This document shows, one piece after another, positions 45,546 through 55,170 of a stretch of DNA of 64,000 nt. Each line of letters opens with the position of its first letter. Position 1 is the stretch's first letter. This DNA comes from COE1 sp963596435 (GTDB lineage: Bacteria > Bacillota > Clostridia > Lachnospirales > Lachnospiraceae), in contig CAVBMG010000001.1 in NCBI GenBank assembly GCA_963596435.1, positions 62,001-126,000 on the forward strand, given 5' to 3'. The notes below the pieces were generated by a model that searched no databases, had not been told where the DNA came from, and worked only from the letters and a program-made list of their open reading frames with translations. The position numbers were made by a program, and so were the translations under genes.

Positions 45546-46379
45546 CTACTGGACAGAGTATGTTGGCAACTCCAAATAAAGAGTAAATCCATATTCATTC
45601 GTATTATTAGTCCATACATTACCACCAAAATCAGTTACAATAGCCTTTACCTGAGCCAGACCAAGACCGGTACCGAGCAGATGGTTCAGACTCTGATAAT
45701 TAAGCTGGAATATCTTATCGACATCAGAATCCAGAATTGGTTTACAGGTATTTCTGAAAATCAACAGCAATCTGTCTGTGCTTTTCAGGGAGAGCCTGAT
45801 ATACAGTGAACCGCCTGTGGGAGTAAATTTCAATATATTATCGAATATATCATCAAGAAGGATACTCATTGCGGCTGTGGAAAGATTAATCTGAGCATCA
45901 TCCTTTGCAGAATAGGTGAATTGAATCTGTTTATGATTCAAAATATCTGCCTTTTCATGAAGATAAGTCTGTAGATATTCATTTATCTCATAAGGAATCG
46001 AAGTCACAAGTGGACAATCGTAAAAGTGAGAAGAGACTGTATCTTTGTTTTCTGCATTCTGTAACGCTTCTTCAAGCTGTGCCAGTTTTATGGAAAGCTG
46101 CTCATTGGTTTCAGTCAGTTCCTGGATTTTAAGAGCCATCTGCATTTTGTTGAAATCGTCGTCCTCGTTCTGGATAACCGGTATCTCAATAGTTTCGGTA
46201 TCTGGTTGTACTTGAGACTGTGCCAGCTGCGAAAGCAGAAATGTGAGAGACAAAAGAAGAACACTGACGGCTAAAACATAAATATTCTGTAAGAATAGCC
46301 CCAATATACCAATGAAAAAGAAAATGCTATTGCATAAGATAAATATGTATGAATGAGAAGATGCAGATTTTTTTCCCAT
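45546..46379 (-). CDS. Membrane GHKL-type sensor kinase-like protein
   Basis: 277 residues. Two or more hydrophobic segments at the N-terminus (about 8-55), a short coiled coil, and a C-terminal HATPase_c domain with DDIFDNILK (N box) and GTGLGLAQVKAIV (G box). A canonical phospho-acceptor His box is not obvious, and no response regulator is encoded nearby. ATG 46379 is chosen because AGGAGG lies just ahead; the frame open to 46520 has no comparable site. It is divergent from the CIS operon across about 200 bp, which fits a role in its control. Confidence 0.72.
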   Translation of the reverse strand: MGKKSASSHSYIFILCNSIFFFIGILGLFLQNIYVLAVSVLLLSLTFLLSQLAQSQVQPDTETIEIPVIQNEDDDFNKMQMALKIQELTETNEQLSIKLAQLEEALQNAENKDTVSSHFYDCPLVTSIPYEINEYLQTYLHEKADILNHKQIQFTYSAKDDAQINLSTAAMSILLDDIFDNILKFTPTGGSLYIRLSLKSTDRLLLIFRNTCKPILDSDVDKIFQLNYQSLNHLLGTGLGLAQVKAIVTDFGGNVWTNNTNEYGFTLYLELPTYSVQ

Positions 46380-46499
46380 AGGAGACCTCCTGCTAATATT
46401 ATTTGCATAGTATACAAGCATAATTATATAACAAATATACCTGATTGAAAAGAAGATTATCACAATAATAAGAAAAAATGTAAATATTCGGGGAAAATG

Positions 46500-46528
46500 T
46501 TGAAATAGAGAGAAAAACAATGTAAAAT
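46500..46528 (+). promoter_or_regulatory. Likely promoter of the CIS operon
   Basis: TTGAAA (46500-46505), a 17-bp spacer and TAAAAT (46523-46528). The gap between the divergent genes (46380-46575) holds no other gene. Confidence 0.5.
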
Positions 46529-46575
46529 AATATCAGTATATTATACAATTATGGAAAGAAAATGGAGGGAGAAAC

Positions 46576-48345
46576 GTGAAAAAAATGCAATTGCTTCCTT
46601 TTGAAAGGAATCGTTACTATGCTGGGAAAATGCTTACTTCGACAGATTTTACAGCAGAACAGCTTTATATGAACAACAAGCGACATTTTATGAACAACGT
46701 AATGTACGGAAGCGGAATTGTATGTGGATTAAATGTATTTAGTCTGGATGATTTATCGATTCTTGTGGAAAGCGGAGTTGCAATTGATGATCTGGGTCAG
46801 GAGATAGTGGTTGATTCCTCCATAGTCAGAAAACTATCCGTGATTGATGGATATGAAGATTTAAAAAGTGACCGGGCAATCCTTGGAATCCGCTATAAAG
46901 AAGAAAAAGTACATCCCGTTTATTGCAGTGAAAAACAGGATACAGATGAAGAATACGAATATAATCGGATCGATGAGGGATATGAACTGTTTTTGCAGGA
47001 TGCACAGACATTGAATGACCCCTTTGCAGGGCGAGACGATTTTATCTCAAAGGAAAGAATCCTTGATCATGAAGATTATTTAGCCTATATGGAAATGCCC
47101 AGCTCAATTCCAAGAGGAAAAGCTGTAAAAATGCTTCTGAGCGTGTATAAGAGATCAGACAGAAATAAGAGCCTGACATTCCATACAGTTATGCAACTGC
47201 CGGCTTTCAGCGACGAAGAAGGAAAACGCGAACTGGAAATTGACATACCGGAAGTGATTTTGCAAAAAGGAGAGATCATTCAGAAAGAATTCTGGCTCAA
47301 CACAGAATTAACAGATGCAAATGAGACCAGTATAATTGCCAAAAAAGAAAATACCCAGATAACGATAGATGGATATGATATAGAGATAAATCGTGATATC
47401 AGCTTTAAAGTCAGACTTGTAGACTTATCTCCTTATGAATTGTCAATATGGGAGGTGTCCAAGCCCAGTCTGGAGATAAATAAATTAGCAGCAGGAACTT
47501 CTTTTGTACAGCTGGCAGAGATTCAGCTGATTCGTACAGATGTTGCCTATCTGATAGGAAATATCAAGGAGCAGGGAATCAAGCAGTATATCGTATCTCC
47601 GGGAAGAAATACCCAGAGACACAGATATTTGTCTTTCTTTAAGACAGTCAGACGGGGAGCAGACCAGCTAGAACTGTCCAATCAGCAGAATGCAGTCAGT
47701 GGAACAAAAGATGTGATTACTCCTAATATGATAGCCAGCGGTCGTGTGGAGATACCACTGGATGTCAGTATGAAAAAGGGGGATATCTGCTATTCGGAAG
47801 AAATCATGCATGGACTTGGTAAAGGAAATGTATATGTGGATGTGGGAGTAGAATACATAGAGGATAATCCATATGCACAACATTCCATGAGAAACACCAT
47901 ATATGGAGATTCTGATTTGTTTGCCAAGGAAGAATGTATGCAGGTTCAGACTGCTGTAAAAGTAATGAACGATAAGGGAAGCTTTCAGATTGCAGTAAAG
48001 CTGCTGGGCGAACAGAACAGTATCGTGCTTCAGCTTAACTGGGTGGCAATCAAATACTCTGGTGTTAAGGATGCACTGGAATTGCAGGAAGAAGATAACA
48101 GATGCATTGTACCGGATACTCCTACAGTCAGATTAAAAGCCAAAGAAAGCTACTTCTTCAATGTAAGCTTCCAGAACATGAAGCCATGCAGATTGAGCTA
48201 TGAATTAACAGAAAGCGGAAGCGGAGAGATAGGTCCGGATGGTATATATACAGCACCTGCCAAGGAAGGTGTATACGAGATATATATTTATTGTACAGAT
48301 ATGCCTAAGATATCTACTTACGTCTATGCAATCGTAAACAAATAA
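46576..48345 (+). CDS. CIS-associated protein with Ig-like C-terminus
   Basis: 589 residues. The N-terminus (RNRYYAGKMLTSTDFTAEQL, then VMYGSGIVCGLNV) matches the signature of a protein found in many extracellular contractile injection system (eCIS) loci, of unknown molecular role. The middle is beta-rich. The last 85 residues resemble an Ig-like fold (GSGEIGPDGIYTAPAKEGVY). No signal peptide is seen. The start is GTG 46576 with GGAGGGAG ahead. It is the first gene of the rightward run of CIS genes. In other loci this protein usually sits among the tail genes, so its place at the front is notable. Confidence 0.66.
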   Translation: MKKMQLLPFERNRYYAGKMLTSTDFTAEQLYMNNKRHFMNNVMYGSGIVCGLNVFSLDDLSILVESGVAIDDLGQEIVVDSSIVRKLSVIDGYEDLKSDRAILGIRYKEEKVHPVYCSEKQDTDEEYEYNRIDEGYELFLQDAQTLNDPFAGRDDFISKERILDHEDYLAYMEMPSSIPRGKAVKMLLSVYKRSDRNKSLTFHTVMQLPAFSDEEGKRELEIDIPEVILQKGEIIQKEFWLNTELTDANETSIIAKKENTQITIDGYDIEINRDISFKVRLVDLSPYELSIWEVSKPSLEINKLAAGTSFVQLAEIQLIRTDVAYLIGNIKEQGIKQYIVSPGRNTQRHRYLSFFKTVRRGADQLELSNQQNAVSGTKDVITPNMIASGRVEIPLDVSMKKGDICYSEEIMHGLGKGNVYVDVGVEYIEDNPYAQHSMRNTIYGDSDLFAKEECMQVQTAVKVMNDKGSFQIAVKLLGEQNSIVLQLNWVAIKYSGVKDALELQEEDNRCIVPDTPTVRLKAKESYFFNVSFQNMKPCRLSYELTESGSGEIGPDGIYTAPAKEGVYEIYIYCTDMPKISTYVYAIVNK

Positions 48346-48358
48346 ACAGAGGAATACT

Positions 48359-49210
48359 ATGATTGTAAATACCGGGAAAAAGCAATATGAAATAATACAG
48401 GATGTTTATCTTGGCTCGACAAATGATGTATATGTATGCCGGGAAGTGAATAATCCAAACAAAGAGTATAAAACTTTATGGATGATAAAAGACAGAAATA
48501 CAGCAAAAAAAATTTTGCAGGAATTTGATATGTGTAAGCAGTCAAAGAACAGCATATATTCGGATTGCTTTGCTGTCAGGGACAACCTGTGCTTTACATT
48601 CCCGTACAGTCAGGAGAGACCACTGAGAAAGTTCTATGTCAGTACATTGCAGAAAGACATTTGTTCCAGACAGCAGATATGGATGGAGCTGATAACGAAA
48701 TGTATGACCAGTACATTGCCGGATACAGTTCTGAAAATGCTTTTCCAACAGAATCAGATTGAGCTTTCAGAGGATGGTTCGATATATTTTAACTATGCTT
48801 TGGACTTGTCACAGTATTCTGATACAGATGATAAAATACCAAGTGTAATTTTATGCGCCAGAGAAATCATAAAGCTGATTCAGCTGGAGGACTCCTATCA
48901 GGACAGAGAGATTCTGCGGCTGATAGAGCATAAGCTGCAAAGAAATGAATATTTACAGTATATTGAGTTGTATAAAGATATGAAGATACTGACCCGCCCC
49001 AGGGATAAGGAGAATCGCAGAGAAGCCATCCGAAACTGGTGCAGCAGTAAGAAAGATACTTTTTTCCACATTTTGTCGGGAATAGCTATCGCAATGGTCA
49101 TAATTATTTTGTTCCTTTTAATTATGAGACTTATATTTGGAGATTTTGCTTTGTTTCGGCTATTCAGTGGACCGATAGTACAGATTGGAACGGAGTCGTT
49201 GCTACAGTAG
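48359..49210 (+). CDS. Pseudokinase-like protein with C-terminal membrane anchor
   Basis: 283 residues. The N-terminal 200 recall a Ser/Thr kinase: YEIIQDVYLGSTNDVYVCRE as a degenerate nucleotide loop strand, LWMIKD in the place of VAIK, and NQIELSEDGSIYFNYALDL where catalytic and DFG segments would be. HRD and DFG are absent, so it should not phosphorylate. A membrane helix (about 240-262) follows, with a short outside tail. EssB of type VII secretion has a similar pseudokinase-plus-helix plan, but sequence kinship is not claimed. It starts 13 bp after the gene before and overlaps the frame, but not the chosen start, of the next. Confidence 0.52.
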   Translation: MIVNTGKKQYEIIQDVYLGSTNDVYVCREVNNPNKEYKTLWMIKDRNTAKKILQEFDMCKQSKNSIYSDCFAVRDNLCFTFPYSQERPLRKFYVSTLQKDICSRQQIWMELITKCMTSTLPDTVLKMLFQQNQIELSEDGSIYFNYALDLSQYSDTDDKIPSVILCAREIIKLIQLEDSYQDREILRLIEHKLQRNEYLQYIELYKDMKILTRPRDKENRREAIRNWCSSKKDTFFHILSGIAIAMVIIILFLLIMRLIFGDFALFRLFSGPIVQIGTESLLQ

Positions 49211-49226
49211 TGACAGGGAGTATGAC

Positions 49227-51857
49227 ATGAAACGTATTTTGATTAGATTCTTGATTATAGTTGCATATATTTCTATCGGTATTATGTGCGTACGTAATAT
49301 GATGCCGGATGATAGAATACTGTCAAATAACTTTTCTGTGAATGAAGACGGTCAGGCTCTGATTCTGGAACAGGGTATAACGGATCTGTGGATTCATCAG
49401 GTAAATCAGGAGGGTGAAGTCACCGGACTGGACTTATGTAGAAAAGCTGCCAGAGAAGTGCAGACCATGAGTTACTATCATAACAATACCATGCAGATTC
49501 TCCAGATGTGGTATCAGGATGGCATGCAGTATCTTGCTGTATATGGAAATGACGGGCAGCATAAGCATTTTACAAAAATATGGGAGCAGGGCATTACAGA
49601 GGATGTTAATATTACGGATTTTACAGTATCGGATGATGAAATCGTAATATTAGGTGTGGAACAAAAAACAGAAAAAATCGTATGCTATACAATCAGGAAA
49701 GACCAGACACAGAAGCAGGATTATATCATAGATACGCTTCCTATCGCAGCATACTATGGCAATGAAGGTATCTATATCGTGACCAGTGACCGTGAAGTAG
49801 TATATCTCACTATGGACGGACTCAATCAGCAGCCGGTTCAGGATAATCTGCTATATTTCAAGACGGACGCAAACGGATATTTCTATCAGAAGGTAGGTTC
49901 TGATTCGTTAATCTATCAGCAGTACGACAATCTTATCACGTATACATATACAGATATTCAGGATGTGGAAGGTATTGGATATTATGAACCCAATACTGCG
50001 CTGGTAACGGTATCTACAAGAGAAGGCGCTCTTGTATTTTCATTTTTCCAGAATGAAACAGACAGATGCGAGGTTACAGAATTTCTCAGCAATTATTCCA
50101 TGTATTTCTATAAAGTAGTACCGATGCTTCTGATGTATACACTTGTATTCATCATACTGATCGCACTTTGCAGTATTTTTTACCATTTTCTTATGGAGAA
50201 AAAGAGACTGGTGTTACAGACACTTGGAATTGTATTAATCAGTAGTATTATATGGGCAGCTGTATTACTTATCTGTGTATATAGTATGCAGCAGAAGCGC
50301 AGATTGGATGACTGTACTTTTTATGCAAATACCTGCGTTAAGATACAGAGAGAGAATCTCATGGATGCCCTGTCAAAACAACAGCTGTCGTATGATAATT
50401 TCAGAAATGAGAAAATCCGTCAGATAGCAGAAGAAATCCTGTCTGATAATACACTGAAAGACACCTGGCATAAATTATTTGCAAGAACGGAAATGATATA
50501 TGGTATAGATGATATCAGAATTGCGTATTCAGGAGAAACACCATATGGAACCAAAGCAGAATCCGTATATTCAAATGAAGTAATAGAACATTTGAAACAG
50601 TGTAATGAGACAAATGAAGAACAGGAATTTGTTGCCTTATACCGTGGTATGAGATATGTTTTCCACATGGTGCCGGTAGGAAATGAGAACAAGCAGCTAT
50701 GTCTGATGATCAGGATTCCACTGAGTGGAATGCAGGAGAACAATGAAGATTTTTATCCTTTCCTGATTGGAGTAACAGCAGCGTGGATCATAATTATGTG
50801 TATTCTGCTTATCTTTTTACAGAACAGATGGCAGACAATTACACTGCTGATTTCCCAAATGGACAAGATATCCAAAGGAGATTACCGGCTTGATGACAGG
50901 AAAATCCCTGATAATGAAATCGGAGATATCTGGAAATCCATGGAGAGAATGTGCAAGAATCTACAGATGTACAGATATAAGAATGACGGAGTGCTGGATT
51001 ATATTTATCAATTTGCTCCCAGCCGTTTTGAAACACTGTTTCAGAAGAAAGAGCTTCAGAATGTGGAAATCGGGGAAACCGTACAGTTATCCGCATCTAT
51101 TGCCACAATCTCTATTGTCGATAAGGATAATCTGTTAAGCGGGAAAGTGCAGAGACAGTACATTCAGTATGTGAATCAGCTAATGGAAATCCTTTTTAAA
51201 CAGGAAGGAGCACAAAAGGCTGTATTTCTGGAAGGGGGAAACAATCTTGAAAATGTAAAGGCTGTATTCCCGGAAGGCGAAGGCACTTGCGATGACTGCT
51301 ACGAATATGCGGTTGGATGTATGGAGTCATTGCTGGCACAGCCGGAGAAAAGATATGATACGAATCCATTCATACTGTTACATTCCTCTGAATTCCTGTG
51401 TGGACTGGCAGGTGGTTGTGGACAGGCGTATCCGTTTGTAGTATCCATGGAGCTTGAAATACTGAACAGTTATGCAGATGATTTTAGAAAAAACGGTGTC
51501 AGAATGGTGCTTACCCAACAGACAATAGACCGGATGGATAAGCAGATCAATACACGATACATCGGATATATTTCAGAGGATGACAGAAAAGAGACATTTA
51601 AAATATACGAGGTACTTGACTGTTGTCCATTAAGTGAGAAATCAGCCAAGTTAAGAGGAAAAGACGAATTTGAAAAGGCATTGAAGCTGTTTTACCAGTG
51701 TGATTATTATCTGGCGCGCAGCAAATTCTCTGAGATTATCAAGGAATGCCCGGAAGATGGTATTGCAAGATGGTATATATTTGCATGTGAAGCACTGTTT
51801 AACCAGGATGATTACCAGAATGCAAAACATGCGTTGTTTTCTCACCATGAAAGCTGA
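49227..51857 (+). CDS. Four-helix membrane sensor with degenerate class III cyclase domain and TPR-like tail
   Basis: 876 residues. A first membrane helix (about 3-22), an external beta-rich part (23-290), two helices (about 297-355), a second external part, a fourth helix (about 512-535), a HAMP-like linker and a domain (about 605-790) laid out like an adenylate/guanylate cyclase. Its end, RYIGYISEDDRKETFKIYEV, fits the family, but the metal-binding Asp residues and the catalytic Asn/Arg are not recognisable. It therefore looks like a pseudo-cyclase. The last 65 residues look like a TPR. ATG 49227 has GGGAG ahead. It may sense the envelope for the CIS. Confidence 0.55.
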   Translation: MKRILIRFLIIVAYISIGIMCVRNMMPDDRILSNNFSVNEDGQALILEQGITDLWIHQVNQEGEVTGLDLCRKAAREVQTMSYYHNNTMQILQMWYQDGMQYLAVYGNDGQHKHFTKIWEQGITEDVNITDFTVSDDEIVILGVEQKTEKIVCYTIRKDQTQKQDYIIDTLPIAAYYGNEGIYIVTSDREVVYLTMDGLNQQPVQDNLLYFKTDANGYFYQKVGSDSLIYQQYDNLITYTYTDIQDVEGIGYYEPNTALVTVSTREGALVFSFFQNETDRCEVTEFLSNYSMYFYKVVPMLLMYTLVFIILIALCSIFYHFLMEKKRLVLQTLGIVLISSIIWAAVLLICVYSMQQKRRLDDCTFYANTCVKIQRENLMDALSKQQLSYDNFRNEKIRQIAEEILSDNTLKDTWHKLFARTEMIYGIDDIRIAYSGETPYGTKAESVYSNEVIEHLKQCNETNEEQEFVALYRGMRYVFHMVPVGNENKQLCLMIRIPLSGMQENNEDFYPFLIGVTAAWIIIMCILLIFLQNRWQTITLLISQMDKISKGDYRLDDRKIPDNEIGDIWKSMERMCKNLQMYRYKNDGVLDYIYQFAPSRFETLFQKKELQNVEIGETVQLSASIATISIVDKDNLLSGKVQRQYIQYVNQLMEILFKQEGAQKAVFLEGGNNLENVKAVFPEGEGTCDDCYEYAVGCMESLLAQPEKRYDTNPFILLHSSEFLCGLAGGCGQAYPFVVSMELEILNSYADDFRKNGVRMVLTQQTIDRMDKQINTRYIGYISEDDRKETFKIYEVLDCCPLSEKSAKLRGKDEFEKALKLFYQCDYYLARSKFSEIIKECPEDGIARWYIFACEALFNQDDYQNAKHALFSHHES

Positions 51858-51871
51858 AAGGAGGGCTGGTC

Positions 51872-53086
51872 ATGAATTTATTTCAAATCATGTGGACCTC
51901 CATAAAGGCGAAGATCAATCCCATTTTAACAAAAGTCAAGCTGTGGCTTACACCCAGTTATATTAAGAATAGATTACTGGTTCAGATCAGGACTTTTTTC
52001 TTAAAGCTGTTCAATGTCAGACCATCAGATGAATCAGATTATTATTCCTGCTTTGGATGGCTGGTCAGCAAGAAGCTTGCTTTTGCAATTGCTGTGGTGG
52101 TATGTGTGGCGGGAGGCTGTTTCCTGATAAATGTCATACCATCGGGAGGACATACGGATAATCCATATAAAACATATAAATATAATTCCATTCCATTGAA
52201 AATGGTCAATGGAAAAGTACAGATTCTGGGAAAATCAGGATATGTGGCATATGTTGGAGATTTCGCAGATGGACAGGTTAAGGGAAATGGTACACTGTAT
52301 GATCCCAAAGGCAACCTGGTGTATGTCGGTGAATTCGATGTCAATGCATATAACGGAGAGGGCACTACTTATTATAGTAATGATATAAAACAATACGAAG
52401 GACATTTCCGTGATAACCTGTATGAAGGTGAAGGAAAGCTGTATAGGGAGAACGGCACTCTGGAATATGAAGGTGAATTCAGCCAGGGCAGCCGAAGTGG
52501 AAACGGCACGTTATATAACAGTGCAGGAGAGCCAGCCTATACCGGCAATTTTAACAAGGACAAAGTACTATATCAGGAGCTGCTTGGAAAAAATACAGAG
52601 CAGATATCACAGATGTATACCGGTAAATGGAATATCTATGAAAGTGATGCTGCGTACTGTGTGTCCTTACATGATATTCATACCGTTTATTATGCACAGA
52701 ACAATGGTACAAGTCTGGAAGATACACTGACAGTTCAAGCTGTATATGTGCTGGAGGCAGGTGCTATGCTGAATGGCAGCTGGTGTACGACGATTCCTGA
52801 TGTACGCACAGCTCTGGGAGCGCCTATATATGAAGGAAATACATATCTTACTGAACAGGATCAGATATCACTTAATGTATTATGTGAAGAATTTGGCAAA
52901 GATGCATTGTATGGCAAGGCAGAATTGACGCAGTCAGAAGTCTTCGATGAAGTAACAAGCATTACAGCTTTTGACAGAGAATATCAGGCATATATATACG
53001 TGTTCGAGACGGATGATGTGATATATACATTCTTCTGCAAGGATAAGGATACGACATTTGACTTTTATATGATAGAAATGAAGTAA
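51872..53086 (+). CDS. Membrane protein with MORN repeats
   Basis: 404 residues. An N-terminal cytoplasmic part, a membrane helix (about 70-92), then four to five MORN repeats (about 120-235; for example YEGHFRDNLYEGEGKLY and YEGEFSQGSRSGNGTLY). The C-terminal 170 residues are unassigned. The repeats fall on the outer side if the single helix runs N-in. MORN repeats usually mediate lipid or protein binding. Strong GGAGG 9-10 nt before the ATG; 14 bp after the gene before. Confidence 0.72.
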   Translation: MNLFQIMWTSIKAKINPILTKVKLWLTPSYIKNRLLVQIRTFFLKLFNVRPSDESDYYSCFGWLVSKKLAFAIAVVVCVAGGCFLINVIPSGGHTDNPYKTYKYNSIPLKMVNGKVQILGKSGYVAYVGDFADGQVKGNGTLYDPKGNLVYVGEFDVNAYNGEGTTYYSNDIKQYEGHFRDNLYEGEGKLYRENGTLEYEGEFSQGSRSGNGTLYNSAGEPAYTGNFNKDKVLYQELLGKNTEQISQMYTGKWNIYESDAAYCVSLHDIHTVYYAQNNGTSLEDTLTVQAVYVLEAGAMLNGSWCTTIPDVRTALGAPIYEGNTYLTEQDQISLNVLCEEFGKDALYGKAELTQSEVFDEVTSITAFDREYQAYIYVFETDDVIYTFFCKDKDTTFDFYMIEMK

Positions 53087-53105
53087 TGCAAAGGAGGGGA
53101 AGTAC

Positions 53106-55145
53106 ATGACAAAGAAAATAAAGAAATGTATCGTTACTGTACTTCTTACATCCCTGATTACATGCACGGTGGTTACACAGGAAAATATGGTTGTACAGGC
53201 AGCAGATAAGACACTGTCTCTTCAACAGGCACAGAAGGTAGCAATCGCAAAATCCTCCAAGAGAGTTAAAATACTCAATAAGATAGAATTACAGGAGATT
53301 AAATATTCAGCTGCAGTGAAATCCATACAGATGAAGAAGAAAAATATGTCTACGTTTCGATGGACACCGCTTCTGTCGTTTAAGTTCCCGGAGCAGCCTA
53401 CACTTGCGGATGAATATGAATGGCAGTATAAGCCGCTTCAGATTACAAGTACAATATCCTCATTACAGCATCAGCTTCTGGATGACCAGCTGGAAACGAA
53501 AGAATCGGTATCCAACTTATATGTCCAGATATATATCAATCAGGAGAAAATCGCATTCCTGGAAGAAAACCTGGAACAGGCACAGACAACACTGACCAGG
53601 AATCAGGCAAGACTTGCAGTAGGAGAAGCAACCCAGTCGGATATTGATAAATTACAGCAGAGCATTGACCGGCTGACAACAGATATTTCTTTGCAGAAAA
53701 GGTCTTTTGAAACAAATAAAAGTAAATTATCCAAGTTGATAAATCAGGATGTGACAACGGGATATACATTCCAGAATCCGTTGCAGCAGGCAGATATTCC
53801 CAGAAATATACTGGATAATCTCATCCAGTATACGCTGGACAATGACCAGTCATATTATGAAGCCAAGATGGATACCAGACTGGCGTATACAGGAATGAAC
53901 ATGATGGAAAGCATGATGCGCAGCCAATATGGAAATAAAATGAACAACATTATGCCTTTTATCAATCAGATCAAAGCCGGGGACAGCGTGGACAGTGGAG
54001 CTTTCAAAAATGCTTACAAGCAGATGCTTGACAATGTAGATGCACCCTGGAATGGAACAAAAAAAATCCTTTTTATCCGTATTAAGAAGGAATGGTTCAA
54101 AGGAGCTGTAGATGGTTCCAGATATGTAGAGGATGACCCCTATGCATTGTATACAGGCGCTTTGGAATATATGGATGCATTGAAAGAACAGAATTCTTTA
54201 CAGGATGAATTGACCAATAGTGTGAAATCGGGTTTTGAGACGCTAAAGACTGCTCAGATTGCATATAATGACGCCCAGAAAAGCTGCGATATATTAGAAC
54301 AGGAAGTTGAGAAGAATACCAGGCTGAATCTACTGGGCAAGGTAAGCTATGAAGAATTGAGTGATTTGCAGGAAGAATACAGAAATCAGGAATCTGAGAC
54401 ACTGGATCTGCTTGCTGAATATACACAGCTGTTATATTCCTATGACAGGCTGACATGTGGAGGAATCACAGCATATCTTGAGGGTACGGATGTAGATATG
54501 AAAGCCGCACAGGGAGGCAACAGCTTTATCGCTAAGGAGTTGGAAGGCAAAGCCTATTACTATATTAATTACAGAGTGGAAGACAACATTTTTGTGATGG
54601 GAGTGAGCATCCCCGATAATTATTCACTGGATATTACAGATTATGCACTCTATGTCAATGATATGCAGATAGGAGATGTTACACCGATTGACGAAGAACT
54701 GGAGCATCTGGCACTTGATCTGGATCAGGTCGATAAGGCACAGATATTTCTGTATGACGGACAGGAGCTGGTGGATGTGCGAGAGATAGATTCTTCTGTT
54801 AATCAGGCAGAGCTTCCCATAAATGGAGGATATACGTTAGAACATAAGGAGAGTGTACAGACAGTTGCTACCTATATCTACACGTTACAGAAGACTACGA
54901 ATACAGTCAGCATGAAAATTACCCCTAAGGATTCAGAACAAATAGCATATTACAGATTGACAGATACGGATGGAAATGCAGTTAATGGGGATGAATTGAT
55001 TCCAATTGATGAAGAATTTACATACCTGTCATTACTGGTAGGAGATTTGTCTGGATTGAATATTATATTTTATGATTCACAGGAACAGGAACTGTATCAG
55101 GGCATGTTCAACACAGGAAGTTCATCTATTACAATAATAGAATAA
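53106..55145 (+). CDS. Secreted TolC-like (OEP) coiled-coil protein
   Basis: 679 residues. A signal peptide with cleavage near VVQAAD, then an outer-membrane-efflux-type helical region (about 35-460) with two repeated halves, including LSLQQAQKVAIAKSSKRVK, VSNLYVQIYINQEKIAFLEE and LLGKVSYEELSDLQEEYRNQ. Instead of a beta-barrel insert the C-terminal 210 residues are beta-rich and unassigned. TolC proteins cross the outer membrane of diderms; similar proteins in Clostridia have unknown roles. AAGGAGG precedes the ATG. Next to a membrane coiled-coil protein and CIS genes it may form a conduit or scaffold in the wall. Confidence 0.65.
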   Translation: MTKKIKKCIVTVLLTSLITCTVVTQENMVVQAADKTLSLQQAQKVAIAKSSKRVKILNKIELQEIKYSAAVKSIQMKKKNMSTFRWTPLLSFKFPEQPTLADEYEWQYKPLQITSTISSLQHQLLDDQLETKESVSNLYVQIYINQEKIAFLEENLEQAQTTLTRNQARLAVGEATQSDIDKLQQSIDRLTTDISLQKRSFETNKSKLSKLINQDVTTGYTFQNPLQQADIPRNILDNLIQYTLDNDQSYYEAKMDTRLAYTGMNMMESMMRSQYGNKMNNIMPFINQIKAGDSVDSGAFKNAYKQMLDNVDAPWNGTKKILFIRIKKEWFKGAVDGSRYVEDDPYALYTGALEYMDALKEQNSLQDELTNSVKSGFETLKTAQIAYNDAQKSCDILEQEVEKNTRLNLLGKVSYEELSDLQEEYRNQESETLDLLAEYTQLLYSYDRLTCGGITAYLEGTDVDMKAAQGGNSFIAKELEGKAYYYINYRVEDNIFVMGVSIPDNYSLDITDYALYVNDMQIGDVTPIDEELEHLALDLDQVDKAQIFLYDGQELVDVREIDSSVNQAELPINGGYTLEHKESVQTVATYIYTLQKTTNTVSMKITPKDSEQIAYYRLTDTDGNAVNGDELIPIDEEFTYLSLLVGDLSGLNIIFYDSQEQELYQGMFNTGSSSITIIE

Positions 55146-55170
55146 TCACGTAGAAAGGAGGAATTCGCAT

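Noticed and set aside
45537..45809. 90-codon plus-strand frame inside the GHKL kinase gene
   Set aside because: It lies opposite the conserved ATPase domain and has no start signals.
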